Assembly (NCBI GenBank): GCA_000827325.1
Contig: KN832873.1
Coordinates: forward strand, 1,688,245 to 1,752,244
From: Oidiodendron maius Zn
Taxonomy: Eukaryota; Ascomycota; Leotiomycetes; Myxotrichaceae
Length of the DNA: 64,000 nt
Direction of reading: 5' to 3'
The translations under genes and the position numbers were made by a program. The notes below the pieces were generated by a model. It was not told where the DNA came from, made no database searches, and was given only the letters and a program-made list of their open reading frames with translations. Positions 35,223-47,216 of this stretch are shown one piece after another. Numbering within the stretch: position 1 is the first letter of the stretch; every line of letters starts with the position of its first letter.

Positions 35223-36206
35223 CTAAGGTAACCATATCTCGCCCTTCTTCCCTATTTCCTCATCCTCGACCTCTCCCACCGTCCTCTCCCCATCCCCCCA
35301 AAATCGCTTAAACCCAAAATCGTACGACCTCCACATCACCTCAAACAGCAGGCCCATTGCCCTAGCATACCACTCAGGTACCCTCCCTTCCTTATCAGCC
35401 AACAGCCTGCCTGGTCCCATCACCGAAACTATCCACGGCAGCCACATCCCCAGGAACAGCGCCCGCCCCACCTTCTGCCTCGACATCGTGATCGTGAATC
35501 CGCGGATCCCGGACAGATACGCCATGTAATCGCCCGGTAGGCCATGTTCCTCAGCCCCGTCCGTGATGAGCTTCAGATACCGATGCGAGGGCTGCGCATA
35601 TCCTGGATCCGGACGCACCAGCCGATCGCCGTCCCGCGGACACATCAGCGTGTGCGCAAGGACGGGCTGGCTCTCTGGCTCCTCTGGCGTCTTCTCCAGT
35701 CCTGCCGCGAGCGGAAAGCAAGGCACCACGATGTCCTGGTACGAGCTGCCGCCGCCTTCCGTAGCGATGATGGTGCGGTAGTCGGAGGGAGTGACTTCGT
35801 ACAGCACGCCAACGAGGCCCTTCTGCCATCTGTTCTTGCGGTATTTGGGGTCTTGCGGGAAGGGTGCCTGGCCCGGAGGAGGTATGCGATATGCGGTGTT
35901 GGCGAAGCAGGGCTCGAGGTAGGCGATCCCGGCGAGGTCGAAAGTGAGGGTCAGGCAGGGGACGTGGACATTGACGGAGGAGAGGGGTCGGATACCACGA
36001 TTGCCCCGGAAGGTCTCTGCAGAGAGGTTGGAGCCGTATGCTAGGTAGAGGATGGACTTGACTTCGGAGCTAGATGAGAGACGCTCAGCGGAGGTGAGGG
36101 GGAGCGTGCAAGTGGGTTGATGAGAAGAGAATGATTGGAGCTGTTGGATGGCGCTATAGGCGCGCTCATCGCGAATGGATGTGGAAGTTGGCTCTTCTGA
36201 GCCCAT
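35223..36206 (-). CDS. GliK/gamma-glutamylcyclotransferase-like protein
   Basis: Intronless, 327 aa from the ATG at 36206. The GGCT fold is marked by the substrate loop YLAYGSNLSAETFRGNRGI and the expected acid in YRTIIATEGGGSSYQDI. The long C-terminal part (GDYMAYLSGIRGFTITMSRQ, FLGMWLPWIVSVMGPGRL) is typical of the ascomycete GliK-like branch rather than of short GGCTs. GliK in gliotoxin synthesis removes a gamma-glutamyl group from a glutathione adduct, but most fungal members lie outside toxin clusters and have unknown substrates. Nothing around this copy (transporter, Ca2+ exchanger) forms an epipolythiodioxopiperazine cluster, so a general glutathione-related role is more likely. The frame continues 24 codons upstream without ATG. 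Confidence 0.85.
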   Translation of the reverse strand: MGSEEPTSTSIRDERAYSAIQQLQSFSSHQPTCTLPLTSAERLSSSSEVKSILYLAYGSNLSAETFRGNRGIRPLSSVNVHVPCLTLTFDLAGIAYLEPCFANTAYRIPPPGQAPFPQDPKYRKNRWQKGLVGVLYEVTPSDYRTIIATEGGGSSYQDIVVPCFPLAAGLEKTPEEPESQPVLAHTLMCPRDGDRLVRPDPGYAQPSHRYLKLITDGAEEHGLPGDYMAYLSGIRGFTITMSRQKVGRALFLGMWLPWIVSVMGPGRLLADKEGRVPEWYARAMGLLFEVMWRSYDFGFKRFWGDGERTVGEVEDEEIGKKGEIWLP

Positions 36207-37340
36207 TTTGTACGTGGTGGAAGCAGCAAAGGACGATGACAGCCAAAGCTCGGACAGCGTGTAATTCGGCAATAACAAATACCCCCTTGTTGCTAACTAC
36301 TAGAATTCATAGGCAGGAGTGTCTCTGGCACTATCCAAAGGGCCCAAGATGCGAAAGAAGAAATGCCATTGACATAGGAATAGGTAGACGAAGTACGCGT
36401 ACACCGACGCAGACGCTGGCCCGCGGCTTGGTTACACCGGGTTAGAAATCAAAGGAAGGCCCTGACTAATAGCAAGGCTGATAGGAGAGGGCGCGAAAAG
36501 CAGAGGAGACAAGCACGGAAATACAAACCTGAAGCCAACTTGGAGACCTGGAGGTCATGACGCCTGAAAGAGACGAAATTGAAGCTATGCACAGATATCT
36601 AGACACCAGTAGTGAATCCAGTCAGCTCTTATCAAAGCCCAAGGCTACTAGGTAAGGCTGAGACTGCCTCTGATTGGCTGAGAGGGATGTCGTAATTCGT
36701 CGTGGTGGTGCCGTATGAAATACCGTAAGCGAGGGGAGAACAGAACCCGCCGAGACGAAAGTCATTCTGCAGGAATCCAATACGCGGATCTCGTTCTCAG
36801 CCCTGTTAGGTTTTTGTCAGGTCGGTGACACAGCCAGGTGGGCTTGGTGGGTTTGGTGAGTGTTGGTGTTTCTGTTGGCTATTTTCATTCAATTCCTCTG
36901 CCGTCTCCTTTCACAACCTTCTCTCCCCATATGTTCTGTTCATTCCCGTCTTCCTTGCGCTCGTACTAGTCTCTTGGCAGCAGTCCTCGACGCGTCTCCC
37001 AGTGATATCAGCAGCAAAGAGGGGTCAATTGAGCCTCTCCCTCTCTCCCGCACGCCCAGATTCACCCAGATACCACAGATAGCCCGCTCTTCACACGCGA
37101 TGGGTATGTTCGGTTTCTTTCTGCCTGCACTTCTCGCGACGATGCCGCTGCCCCAGCCCCATGCGCGCGGCTTCAGCCCCCAACCCGTTAGCCCCACAGA
37201 CCGAATATCATGATTCTCTCCTTAACCCTGCATCGCGAATCTCTCTGCCGTGCCCTCTCATCGCAGTGCCCTGAGCAGTACTCGTTGTCGCGTTGTCTCG
37301 CCGCCCGGTCGCTGTGCGGAAGAGAAGAGCGCATCTAACC
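36207..37340. other. divergent promoter region and long leader of the exchanger gene
   Basis: An open frame at 36860-37213 ends near gatgggtatgttcgg (about 37099), which could be a tiny first exon with a GTATGT donor. I could not connect it confidently to the exchanger, so it is left as leader. The sequence is pyrimidine-rich after 36860. Confidence 0.4.
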
Positions 37341-38740
37341 ATGGTCCTAGCCCCCAGGCTCTTTCGCAGCCGCCGACGCCATGGCCCAGGCAAGAGCGAC
37401 GAGAAGCCTGTGCTCCTCCGCACGAACACCCAGCTTGCACGACATACGCAGCACGTCCGCAAACAATGGTGGGGGCTGAAGCACTTCTTTACCAGCAGCA
37501 ACCTGTTGTTGTTGCTGGTCTTCGTGCCAATGGGAATCTTGGGAGGCCACAATGGCTGGTCGAGTACGTTTGTCTTCACCACGAGCATGCTGGGGATCTT
37601 GCCGTTAGCGATGCTGTTGAGCAACGCAACCGAAGAGCTGGCTGCGGTAGCAGGTGAAGTACTGGGTGCGCTTTTGAATGCCACGTTTGGCAACGCGGTA
37701 GAGATGATTGTGGGTTTCTCGCGGCCCTGCTGAGCTCCCTATTAACATGGATATGCAGGTCAGCACAGTTGCGCTCACAAGGGGGGAGATCAAGATTGTG
37801 CAGAGTTCGATGTTGGGAGCTGTGTTATCAAATATCTTGCTGGTAAGGGTCCCTGCTTCTCTCTTAGGTCAGAGTCTGATATTTGAGACGTCAGTGTCTA
37901 GGAACCTGCCTGTTCATCGGTGGCTACAAACATGATTGCCAGTTCAATGCCACGGCAGCCAGCACCATGGCCTCCCTGATGGTCGTAGCATCATCGTCCC
38001 TAATCGTCCCCGCTGCTCTCAATCTGGCCTTCCCTAGCATCTCAGTGCCTCTCGAGCAATCACCCACAGCTGGCTCCGCAACCGCACACTCCCTTCCGTC
38101 AATCCTCGTCTTATCTCGAGGCACCTCTATTATCCTTCTTGTCCTCTACCTCATCTACCTGCACTTCCAACTGAAATCACACACCCATCTTTTCTGTGAC
38201 GCCCAAGATGAACCTGATACACCCGCGGATCCCAATAACTCAACAAACGTATCTCTCGAGGCGGCTCCTGTGACACTGCAGCCTCCTATGGCCATTGGCG
38301 TTCTAGCAATCATCTCTTTGCTTATCGCCATGTGTGCCGAGAACCTCGTGAATACCCTCGATGATGTAGTCTCATCTATGCACATCAACAAGACCTTCAT
38401 TGGGTTGATCATCCTACCCATTGTGGGCAACGCTGCTGAATATGTGTCTGCCTTCCGAGCCAGCGCCAAAGGGAAGATGAGCCTTGCGCTTGGCGTGGCC
38501 GTCGGCTCATCCATGCAGATTGCTCTATTCGTTACGCCAGCGTTGGTGATTCTCGGGTGGCTCCTAGGCCAGCCGATGAGTTTATCCTTCGAGCCATTTG
38601 GAGCAATTGTCTTCTACTTGAGCGTCATTGTGGTAGAAGGTGTCATCTCAGATGGTGACAGTAACTATCTGGAAGGCGCTATGTTGGTGGGTGTGTATAT
38701 GATTGTGGCGTTAGGTTTCTTCGTGTTCCCCACTGAGTAG
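37341..38740 (+). CDS. Ca2+/H+ (cation/proton) exchanger, CAX/VCX1 type
   Basis: Vacuolar antiporter moving Ca2+ (or Mn2+) into the vacuole in exchange for protons; 432 aa. Exons 37341-37709, 37759-37842, 37895-38740, all phase 0. The two pseudo-symmetric cation-binding signatures are present: GALLNATFGNAVEMI (residues ~113-123) and IILPIVGNAAEYVSAFR (~325-337), each with the critical Glu. Further landmarks are LSNATEELAAVAGEVLG, SSMLGAVLSNILL and MSLALGVAVGSSMQIALFV. A Ser/Pro/Asp-rich loop around residue 230-270 corresponds to the acidic central loop. About ten to eleven helices. A basic N-terminus (RLFRSRRRHGPGK) may be regulatory, as in plant CAXs. Start ATG at 37341 is the first in frame; an additional upstream exon is possible. 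Confidence 0.9.
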
Positions 38741-40843
38741 AAGAATTGGGACGGGAGGTAAATATGCACAGTTATGGTAAGAAGAGGAAGGGTTCAGATA
38801 TAGTGGAGATGAATTATAGGGGTTCCTCCTACGATTTGGCAAAAAGAGTTTATTCAATGATAGAGGTTATGATTTATGAGCTAACAGGCTTACATGTTAA
38901 ATAGAGGAGTTAATGAGAACAGTTGAGTATTACACATGCTCTCTACGAGAAAGGACCAATCTATATGATAGGAGGTGCTACTATTTCGATCGTACGGAGG
39001 CTCAAGTAAGCTGGGGACTTGATGAGCTCCACAGCTCCTTGGCTCTTCTAAGGAAGAGGGATAGCCGACGACGAGATGCCCTCCACCAGCTGCTCGAGGA
39101 CACACTGGTCACGAACCCTTTTGAATCCTACCGAGCACTCTCCATTTTCTTCTCAACATGCAAGTTGGCGCTCTCAACCATGCCAAGCCATCACCATGAT
39201 CACTCATGTAACTCAAGTCGGGAAGTACTTTACACAGGTATTCCTCTTCCTTCCGTCATCCGCAACAATCCCCCAGTACTCGAAGACTCTTGATAATCCC
39301 AAGTCCTCGAATCCCCAGCGTAGTGCCACAGAAAAACAAAATGCACCCCGCCACCACGAGGCGTATACATCACACAGCGTCCTCCGGACATAGTCATGCT
39401 GTTCAAAAGACCTCTCCGTTCCGGCCGGTCCCCAAAACCGCCACATCCACCTCGGACATAAAGCATGCCAGCCACCGAACTCACACACAGTCACCCCCAC
39501 CACTTCCTTCCGCATACTAGACGTCTCGTACTACGGAACCCTCGGACCTTCCCCTCATAGACTGCGGACGACAGGCACCGGACCAAAATAAATTTAGTGC
39601 TAGCCCGATCCCTGTGCTCTGTTAATTTAAAACTTTGAATCATGGGGGACGGAGCTGAAAAACGCGATATATTGGGAAGGGGTTGGAAGTCCGGCAAATA
39701 AAGAGTGGCTGGACTGGGGTAAAAGGATTTTTTGGGAGGGGAGGGGGGAAGGGAGGAAGGATTTGATTTTGTGGGCTGATAGTCCGAGAGGAATGTTTTG
39801 ACAGTTTGAGTAGTTTGAGAGAAGGAATATGAGGGTTTGACTGATAAGGGGGGGTTGTGTGGCGGATCTCCATGAATTTGGGGAGAAGTTGAATTATGGA
39901 CTGCAGGCGTAGCTGCTAAGGGCTGAGCAAGGTATATGGATAAGGAACATCTCCGCCGTTGGGTTATCAAATGGACCATAACTCAAGATTCGTTTGGAGT
40001 TCAAGATTGATAACCTCGAATATATACTGACTAATGGATAGTCGCCAGGCTCTGTTCGCGCCTTCGTCAAGCGTACCATATATGGGAACTCTTGGACCTG
40101 CACATAAAGTTATCAGGACATCTCTGTAGGGAAAGGAATTGGAAGGATAGCTGCTCAATTCAAGATTTGCAGAAACGTAGAGGAAAGAAGCTATTGAGAT
40201 ATTAACGAGACGCGCAATTAATCTTGTTATGAGAGGAGTGTCCTTTTAACTATAAAAAAATCGCATCGCGGCACTCTCTTCTTCAAGGCAGATATAGCCA
40301 TTCTCAGCCCTCATTGTCTTTTCATAAAGTATTTAGCTCATAGACGTCTCATCATCATCATAAGTATCATCATCGTCATGGGACCCCCTTCGGCACATCT
40401 GTGGCCGAAGAGGGAAAGTAAGCCGATCGCCTCACCTGCCGAGAATTGCCCGGATGGCCAAACTTCAACCTCCGATTCTCGCTGTTTTGATTTGTCTGCA
40501 TTGGGATGATTCTCTGGATGCAGAGTTGCAGATGATGGACGTCTGGCGCAACGACGACTTCTTCAGGCAAGATGTCGTCCAGATCCTCTTAGCCCAGTAG
40601 GCCCCCACGACCACTGACTGGACGGGAGAACGGCGCCGTGATTTTCCTCCTATCACCGGCCTTTTCGCCGCTTCTTTCCCTTCTTCGGCCGGCGCTGCCC
40701 CTCCCACCGTCACTAAGCCAGGCCTTCTTAATAAGGCCTGCGGTAAATATAAAATGTTGGGCATACTCTCTGCAGAATAATCCTTTATATTCTTCTTGCT
40801 CACCATCAACTCGTTCAATTGACCTCTCGTCACCACCGCCGCC
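38741..40843. other. 2.1 kb intergenic, no convincing gene
   Basis: A proline/serine-rich minus-strand frame (39491-39979) and plus-strand frames at 38913-39393 lack domains and good starts. 40240-40843 should hold the alcohol dehydrogenase promoter, including a CGG-N11-CCG dyad. Confidence 0.45.
40388..40410. promoter_or_regulatory. inverted repeat CTTCGGC-N9-GCCGAAG (CGG-N11-CCG)
   Basis: Seven-base perfect arms, about 430 bases upstream of the alcohol dehydrogenase start. Inward-facing CGG triplets are the classic form of sites for dimeric Zn2Cys6 regulators, with an 11-base spacer. Could equally be a chance dyad. Confidence 0.35.
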
Positions 40844-42135
40844 ATGTATCCCGAGACTTTCGAAGGCTTCCAGGTCGACTCCACCGAGACTTGGACGACT
40901 TTCCACAAGAGAGAGGTTAGATAACCCCCCCCCCCCCCCCCCACTCTCATCCAGCTTCATAAAATCACCTATTGAGAAAAACTACCATTGACACCTCTCT
41001 CCAGATCACCCCCAAGCCCCTCGAAGACTATGATGTCGAGATCCAGATCCAGGCCTGCGGCGTCTGCGGCTCCGATGTGCACACCATCAGCGGCGGCTGG
41101 GGTGACCAGCACTTCCCTCTGGCCGTCGGCCACGAGATCATTGGCAAGGCCCTGCGAGTCGGGCCCAAAGTCACGCTGGTGAAACCCGGCCAGCGCGTGG
41201 GCCTCGGTGCGCAGCTGTATTCCTGCCTCGAGTGCAAACAGTGCAAGAACGACAATGAGACCTACTGCGTGCATCAGATGGATACCTATGGCGCAGTATG
41301 GCCCGATACCGGAATTGTCACGCAGGGCGGGTACTGCAGCCACGTGAGAGCACATCAGGCATGTCTCCAATTATATACCCAAGTTTTATATAAAAATTAA
41401 CCGCGTGTGCCTCGCAGCACTGGGTATTCCCTATTCCAGACGCCCTCGAGACGGCCCGTGCCGCGCCCATGCTCTGCGCTGGACTGACGGCCTTTTCTCC
41501 CTTGGTGCGCAATGGCTGCGGGCCAGGCAAGAAGGTCGGCATCGTGGGCATGGGCGGTATTGGGCACTTTGGGATCATGTTCGCAAAGGCCCTCGGCGCT
41601 GAGACCTGGGTCATCTCGCGCACACACGCCAAGGAGGCCGATGCCAAGGAGCTGGGTGCAGATGGATTCATTGCCACCGCGGACAAGGACTGGAACGTGC
41701 CGCACAAGTTCTCCTTTGACCTGATCATCAACACGGCGAATAGCAGTGAGGGATTTGATCTGGAAAGGTATCTGAGCTTGTTGGATGTGCATGGGAGGTG
41801 GATTAGCGTGGGATTACCAGAGGGTGCGGGCCAGGAGGTCAAGACGAATACCTTCATGTCGAACGGATGTCTGATTGGTGCCTCGCATCTGGGCTCGCGC
41901 AAGGAAATGATCCAAATGCTACAGTTGGCAGCTGATAAGGGGCTGAAGAGCTGGATTGAGGAGATTCCTATTTCAGAAAAGGGGCTGACGGAAGCTGGTA
42001 AGCTCTTCGCTACTCTCTTCCTGGCTGTACACACAGATGAACTAACTGCTCCTCATAGTAACGCGGCTGAAAAAGAATGATGTAAAATACCGTTTCACAA
42101 TGGTTGGATACGATAAGGTGTTTACCCAAGTCTGA
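40844..42135 (+). CDS. zinc-dependent NADP(H) alcohol dehydrogenase (ADH6/CAD type)
   Basis: Medium-chain dehydrogenase reducing aldehydes, including aromatic and branched ones, to alcohols; cytosolic, 360 aa. Exons 40844-40915, 41005-41358, 41418-41997, 42059-42135. Catalytic zinc ligands: CGVCGSDVHT and the GHE of AVGHEIIGKAL. Structural zinc is held by CLECKQCKNDNETYC. The Rossmann motif is VGIVGMGGIGHFGI, followed by ISRTHAKEADAKELGADGFI. The C-terminus is completed by the last exon (EAVTRLKKNDVKYRF, MVGYDKVF). Two splice oddities: intron 1 contains an 18-base C tract, and intron 2 uses a GC donor (CAG/GCATGT...CGCAG), needed to join VRAHQ to HWVFPIPDALE. The order of motifs and length match yeast Adh6-like enzymes. 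Confidence 0.93.
40925..40942. repeat. 18-base poly-C tract in intron 1 of the alcohol dehydrogenase gene
   Basis: Lies nine bases after the GTTAGA donor. Likely length-variable and a site for sequencing error; being intronic, length changes would not alter the protein. Confidence 0.85.
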
Positions 42136-42448
42136 ATGGGCCATATCTGTAATCGCTACTTGTTGTCTGGTATTTAGGCTTCTCCCGTACATCTATGTCC
42201 AAAAAATATACCTTTTCGTCACTTCTAGACTCAATTGATACCACGTTAGAGTGAATAACTGGTCGTACGAACACATACCACATCACGCTAGGCAGAGTAC
42301 AGGAGAAATCATCAGAGTAAATTTTTGTTGCCTGAGTCATTCCATCGTTTCTATGTCTAGCCTGCCACTCGCTTCAATTCGTATACTGATGACGGTCTAT
42401 CATGGTTATCTTTCCAACAAAAATTCAATTTCATCAACCCTAAACCCG
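42136..42448. other. short convergent intergenic region, nothing seen
   Basis: 3' flanks of the alcohol dehydrogenase and debranching enzyme genes. Confidence 0.6.
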
Positions 42449-45400
42449 CTATTCCGAAAGTTGAGAGACATCATACTGTGCAGCATCGTGGTAGAGATCA
42501 ATAAGACAACCAGCGCTCCATGCTTGCGTGGGGCACTATAACATAGTCAGTACGATTATTCGCTATTCGTGCATATCCCGAGAAGTGGAGGGAACTTACG
42601 GAATCATGACAGAACGCGCCATCCTTGTTCGTAAGCTCTGTCAAGCCGGCCCAGGGGTTGTCCTGAATCTGTTGCTTACACCCAACTAGCCTGCGCGTGA
42701 TTTGCTGGAAAGCCTCCGTCTTCTCCTCTGGCGTCTTCCTCCTCTTCAAATCGAACTTCAGCAGTGCGCGGAGAAAGAAGCCTGTTGGCCAGAGCCACTC
42801 TGGGCCCTGGTGGTAGTTCCTTCCCTTGCTGGTTGCGAAGTCGGTGGAGTCTTCCGAGTTATTGTAGTTCGGACGGTAGTTAAGATCCGCAGGGTCTAGG
42901 GTAGCCATGCCTGTTGGTCCGCGGAGGGCTTTGTCTGCAATGGTGAGGGCGTGCAGGGCGTGATCATCTTTAAAGAGGTCTGGAGCAACGGTCATGGCGA
43001 TGGGGTAATTAGGCCGGAGTTGGTAGTCCTCGTACTCCTTGCCAGACCTGTAGAGATCTTTATAAATACCTCTGCGATTGATAACGCGTGAGTTAACATC
43101 GTATGACTTGTCATCCTTGGAGTCCAGTGGGATGTAGTAGCACCGCTCAAAGTTATCTCGGATCTTTGCGGCCCAGTCCGCGAATGAAATCGTTCTCATG
43201 TTGGGGTCGCTCGTATTGACGCCGGAATATTTGTACTTGCCCTCCTCATGCAGTTGAGCCACCCATTTAATAGTACTGTATGACAGGCCTGTAATTTCGA
43301 TGGCAGCCCCATCTCTTGGCGTACCTGGAACACCTTTGCTATTCGCCCGAACACTCTCGCCCATTTTGTCCATCCATGTACCGCAGTTGTCCTGACTGCC
43401 GCCAAATATTATACCATTAGTCCAATCGACTTTGATATCGAGATTGAAACCTTCAGGCTTCATCTGCATGTCTAGATTTGAACCGGCATTGGCCTCGCGG
43501 AATGACATTCCTGTGGCGTGGCGCTGAAGAGCTTCTTGAATTATGTCTTCAATGGTAGAAGATTTGGAGTACGCCCTTGGATCGTCAGACGGAAACCAAG
43601 TATCGTCATATGGCAGGAATCGTCGCGCAGTCTCCGCTTTTAAAATATCCATACCATTCGGCACGATCCTCGTGTAGTCTTGGATAGTTTGGAGCATGAA
43701 CCAGATAGCATCACGAGCATTGTATCGCGGCTCATTTCCGCTACCCAGAAGATTAGGAACCATGCCATGTTTCATAACACTGGAAAAGGCAAGGATGTGT
43801 TCTCTACACTCTTCATATCGGCCGGTACCAAGACACAGGCCGCGAGCGGATATGAAGACGTCTCGTCCCCAGCACCTGGCCCACTCGACAGCGAAATGCG
43901 GTAGACCAGCCGCCATTGATGGTACCATCTTCTTTGGATACAGTGAGGCGGACTTGACAAACCCGATCTGCTGGACACTAACCATGGCTAGACTTTGCAA
44001 GAACCACTGGCCGTTACGAACATTGTCGTTCATTAGTTCGAGTCCACGATTGTAGGCGGCTGTATATGCTGTCCGTATAACAAGCCCAAAATACCTTGGA
44101 AGCAAAAAGCTGGGTATCTTTCGAATGGCATCGAAACGCTCCTTGAGCCACTTTGCTGGTTCTGCAAGCTTTGCATAGCCCTCCTTCTGAGATATTTTCT
44201 CCAAGCGACCCGAAATATAATCAAGCGCCCACTGGCCGTTGCGTAGATGCTCGCAGAGTGGATGAGCCAAATCGTTGTCCTTAATGATATTCTTTAACGG
44301 ACTCCACCATCCTTGTAGACCAGCATATACAAGCTTCCCGTGTCCTGGAACATCGTAGCATCCATCTTTGCCATCGCTTTCTGCAAATTCTTCAGCTTCA
44401 CAGCGATAGAGGATGAAATTAAGATCCACTAGATCTAGATTTGCAAATGCCACTTTAGCCCCTGACGTGACATACGTGTCGAGACCGGTTGCATGTTCTG
44501 CAGTTGGAATCCACGTTTCAAAGAGTGCGACGCTTCCAGGAGGAAATTTATCGACAATGGTTAAGACAGTGTCAACTCCATTAGTCTCCAGCTTCACGCC
44601 AGGGAGATCGACAACTTTGCTAGGAAGACCCCTGAGGTACTTCTTATCGTCAAGAGCGTCCTTAATGGCTTCTTCGCTAGTATCGACCTCGAGCATCCAG
44701 CTTCCTAGAGGACGAGCGCTAGTCCCTGGTAGGTGAACTGGATTGAACGCACCATTTTCATTGCCATAACCAGGGAAGGCAGTATGGGCAATGAGAAAGT
44801 ATCCCTTCCGGGATTTCGGGTGTACACGATGAACCGTAATGTACTGATCTTCGTGGTGGATATGAGTTTCGTCATATCCATCTTCACCCATACGCCTGTG
44901 GATCTGGTTGAGAAGCTTCTTGATACCGCCAATTCCACCTTCGCCACCACCGATCTCAACAGTTTCGTCAGAAGACGAGGCTGACTCATAGAGCCTGGTC
45001 TCAGACACTAGATCAATTAGCTTAGGATAGACTTCGTCGTATCCCATAACGCTGCCAGTCGAGCTGGCGCACATGCTGACCAGAGCAGCATTTGGTAACG
45101 TGTCTCGCGCATCACGCTTCTGAGCAGGAACTTCGTTATCGTGCGTACAATCCATGAAAAGGGCATGCACTGGAGTTTGTCTGACCCTGCGAATCAGCTC
45201 TCGCGTCTGGCCGTTGGGCAGTTCCTCGTCAGCATCCGGGACTTCATTAATCTCAAAGCTTCCGATGGGACGGCCGCCATGCCGATGGACAAGTCGACTA
45301 AGCTCGCCAGTTCCCCATGCTTGCATGGCTTCTCTGATCAATGAGCTAAGGCCGAGTCGCTTGACGAAGACATAGTCCATTTCTTCGGAGCCAGTGAAGA

Positions 45401-47216
45401 GCTCAGCAACTACGAAGAGATTGGGGCGAACCCTTCTCGCCTCATCTAGCAGATACTCGGCGACATGGATAGGTGTAGAGTGTGCATTGTCAATACGGAA
45501 ACCAGCGAAATATTTGGCCATCAAACGAGTATACGTTGCCATATAGTTCCACAGATAGGGACTGTCTTCCTTCGAACTTCCATATCGAAGCTTGACGCAG
45601 TCACCCCAAACAATAACCTCACGGCGGAGATAGGCTCGGGATTTTGGACCTGCATTATCGATCAACGCGTTTGCAGCCCAAATCCAGCCATTGTTAACAA
45701 GGGCCAGGTCTTCTTGGTTGTGCTTTTCTGTGATTGAATTCTTTGGTAATCTTGTGAAGTAAGTTTCGATGAGAGGATTATTTTCGTCAATCGGCCCCAA
45801 CTTTGGTCCGTGGTCGTCAAGCCGGACATACTTGACTCTGTTGAAGGTTTGTTCGAGAATCTCCGCAACATCCGCATCGTACTCCTGGTAGTAAGGAAGG
45901 TTTAATTCGTCGAGAATACCAACTAGGCGGCTTCGCGCAGCTCCTCGGTCCGCAAAATCGGTATCGCCATCACCTTCAAAGCGGCCAAAGAGGGCTGTTA
46001 CCAGAGCAGCGCCACTCCTTGGGTCCACGCGCCTCCTGAACCTCTCTCCGAGTCTATCTGCATTCAGCACGCCCTTTTCAGCAAGGAACTTGGCTTGTTC
46101 GGTCGGTGTCGAATTTCTAATAGTATCCAAACCACCCGTATCAGACCCACCAAATCCTCCTTCAGGGAATGTAACGTCTCCATTTGCCCATGCCTCGATA
46201 ACAGTATCCGCATCGCGTTTTACATCAATGACGTAGTACTCCCAAAGCTTGAGCTTCGCAATAACTTGCTCCTTAACACCGTCCATTACTTTCAGAAGAT
46301 CATCCACTGACTCTAATATGGTCGGGAGGCCAAGAGACTTAAGGTTTCTGCTAAATTCAAGAAGTTTCGTATCTAATTCCAATGCAGATCTCAACCAAGG
46401 GGCTGTCGAGACATTGTATCCAACTTCTGGATGCTCCTGGAGCCATTTGCTGTTGTCTGCAGTGTGATTCCAGACGACGTCTGTAAGTCCCAGAAGGCCG
46501 TGCTTCTTCTCCATGCTCGTAATCAGTTTTGCAACATCATCCTCGCCGTTCGGAAAACACTCCGGGTCCCAGGCCAGCTGGTCATAGATGCTGTATGGCG
46601 AATTGGAAGACCCCCGCTGCTGGAGGGGTGTAAAATGTACCATATTATAGCCTCTCTGGCTGATTCCCGCCAGATGCTTCTCCCAGTCTGTTGGATATTT
46701 GCCCATAAACTTTGAGATAAGAGAGAAAATGGATAACGCAGCCAATGGTATCCGCTTCCTTTCCAGCGTAAGCCGTGGAGCAATATCAATATAATAGGTT
46801 GGAGTCTGGGTCGGCTGTGGTTTGGTGGTCGTCTGGGAGAGTTCAGGGAGAGGGGTATACGTGGTATAGAAAGCAAAAGCGCCAGCGCCGTGGATGGGTA
46901 TGGATATCTCAATTGTGCGGTTGAAATCAGGCTGGAGTCTGCGTATGTATTAGCCCCTAAATTCCTGCTCCATTGGGAATACGTACTTGAACTCTCGAAA
47001 CTTTTCCCTCTGGAACTCGGCACCCTCCTTCGGAATATTGACCCAAAGACTGCCATGCCTGCAGATTGAAGATGTCCCCTCAATTGCAAATCGCACAACT
47101 ATGGGCGCATCGCTCGGGGGAGTCAAATAGATATAATCCCCTGAGACATCAGGGCTCCCGTCATCCTTCAACGGGAGCAAGTAAACTTCGTCTGCAGCCA
47201 TTGTCTTCGAAGTCAT
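42449..47216 (-). CDS. gdb1: glycogen debranching enzyme (4-alpha-glucanotransferase / amylo-1,6-glucosidase)
   Basis: Bifunctional cytosolic enzyme that shortens and removes glycogen branches left by phosphorylase; 1551 aa. Exons 46987-47216, 42600-46938 and 42449-42535. The N-terminal GH13-type transferase has YNMVHFTPLQQRGSSNSPYS, LTDVVWNHTADNSKWL, the nucleophile Asp in FAGFRIDNAHSTPIH (~557), the acid/base Glu in FVVAELFTGSEEMD (~585) and the third acid in FMDCTHDNEVPA (~670). The C-terminal GH133 glucosidase has CWGRDVFISARGL (~1100), YNARDAIWFMLQ and DNCGTWMDKMGES. The last exon matters: a GTAAGT...TATAG intron replaces a frame ending SMERWLSY with the conserved DSCPTQAWSAGCLIDLYHD, ending VSQLSE. 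Start at 47216 or the Met six codons later. Divergent from the glycerol-3-phosphate dehydrogenase gene. Confidence 0.97.

Noticed and set aside
35544-36044. 166-codon plus-strand frame
   Set aside because: Antisense shadow of the GC-rich GGCT-like gene.
36860-37213. 117-codon frame with a hydrophobic start upstream of the exchanger gene
   Set aside because: Starts without ATG and has no downstream continuity; treated as leader sequence of the exchanger gene.
38913-39393. Plus-strand frames including a PSHHHDHSC segment
   Set aside because: The His-rich start recalls some small redox proteins, but nothing family-like follows in any frame or after any splice site.
39491-39979. 162-codon minus-strand frame rich in Pro/Ser
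   Set aside because: No domain or signal peptide, no ATG with context and only low-complexity composition; more likely non-coding sequence.
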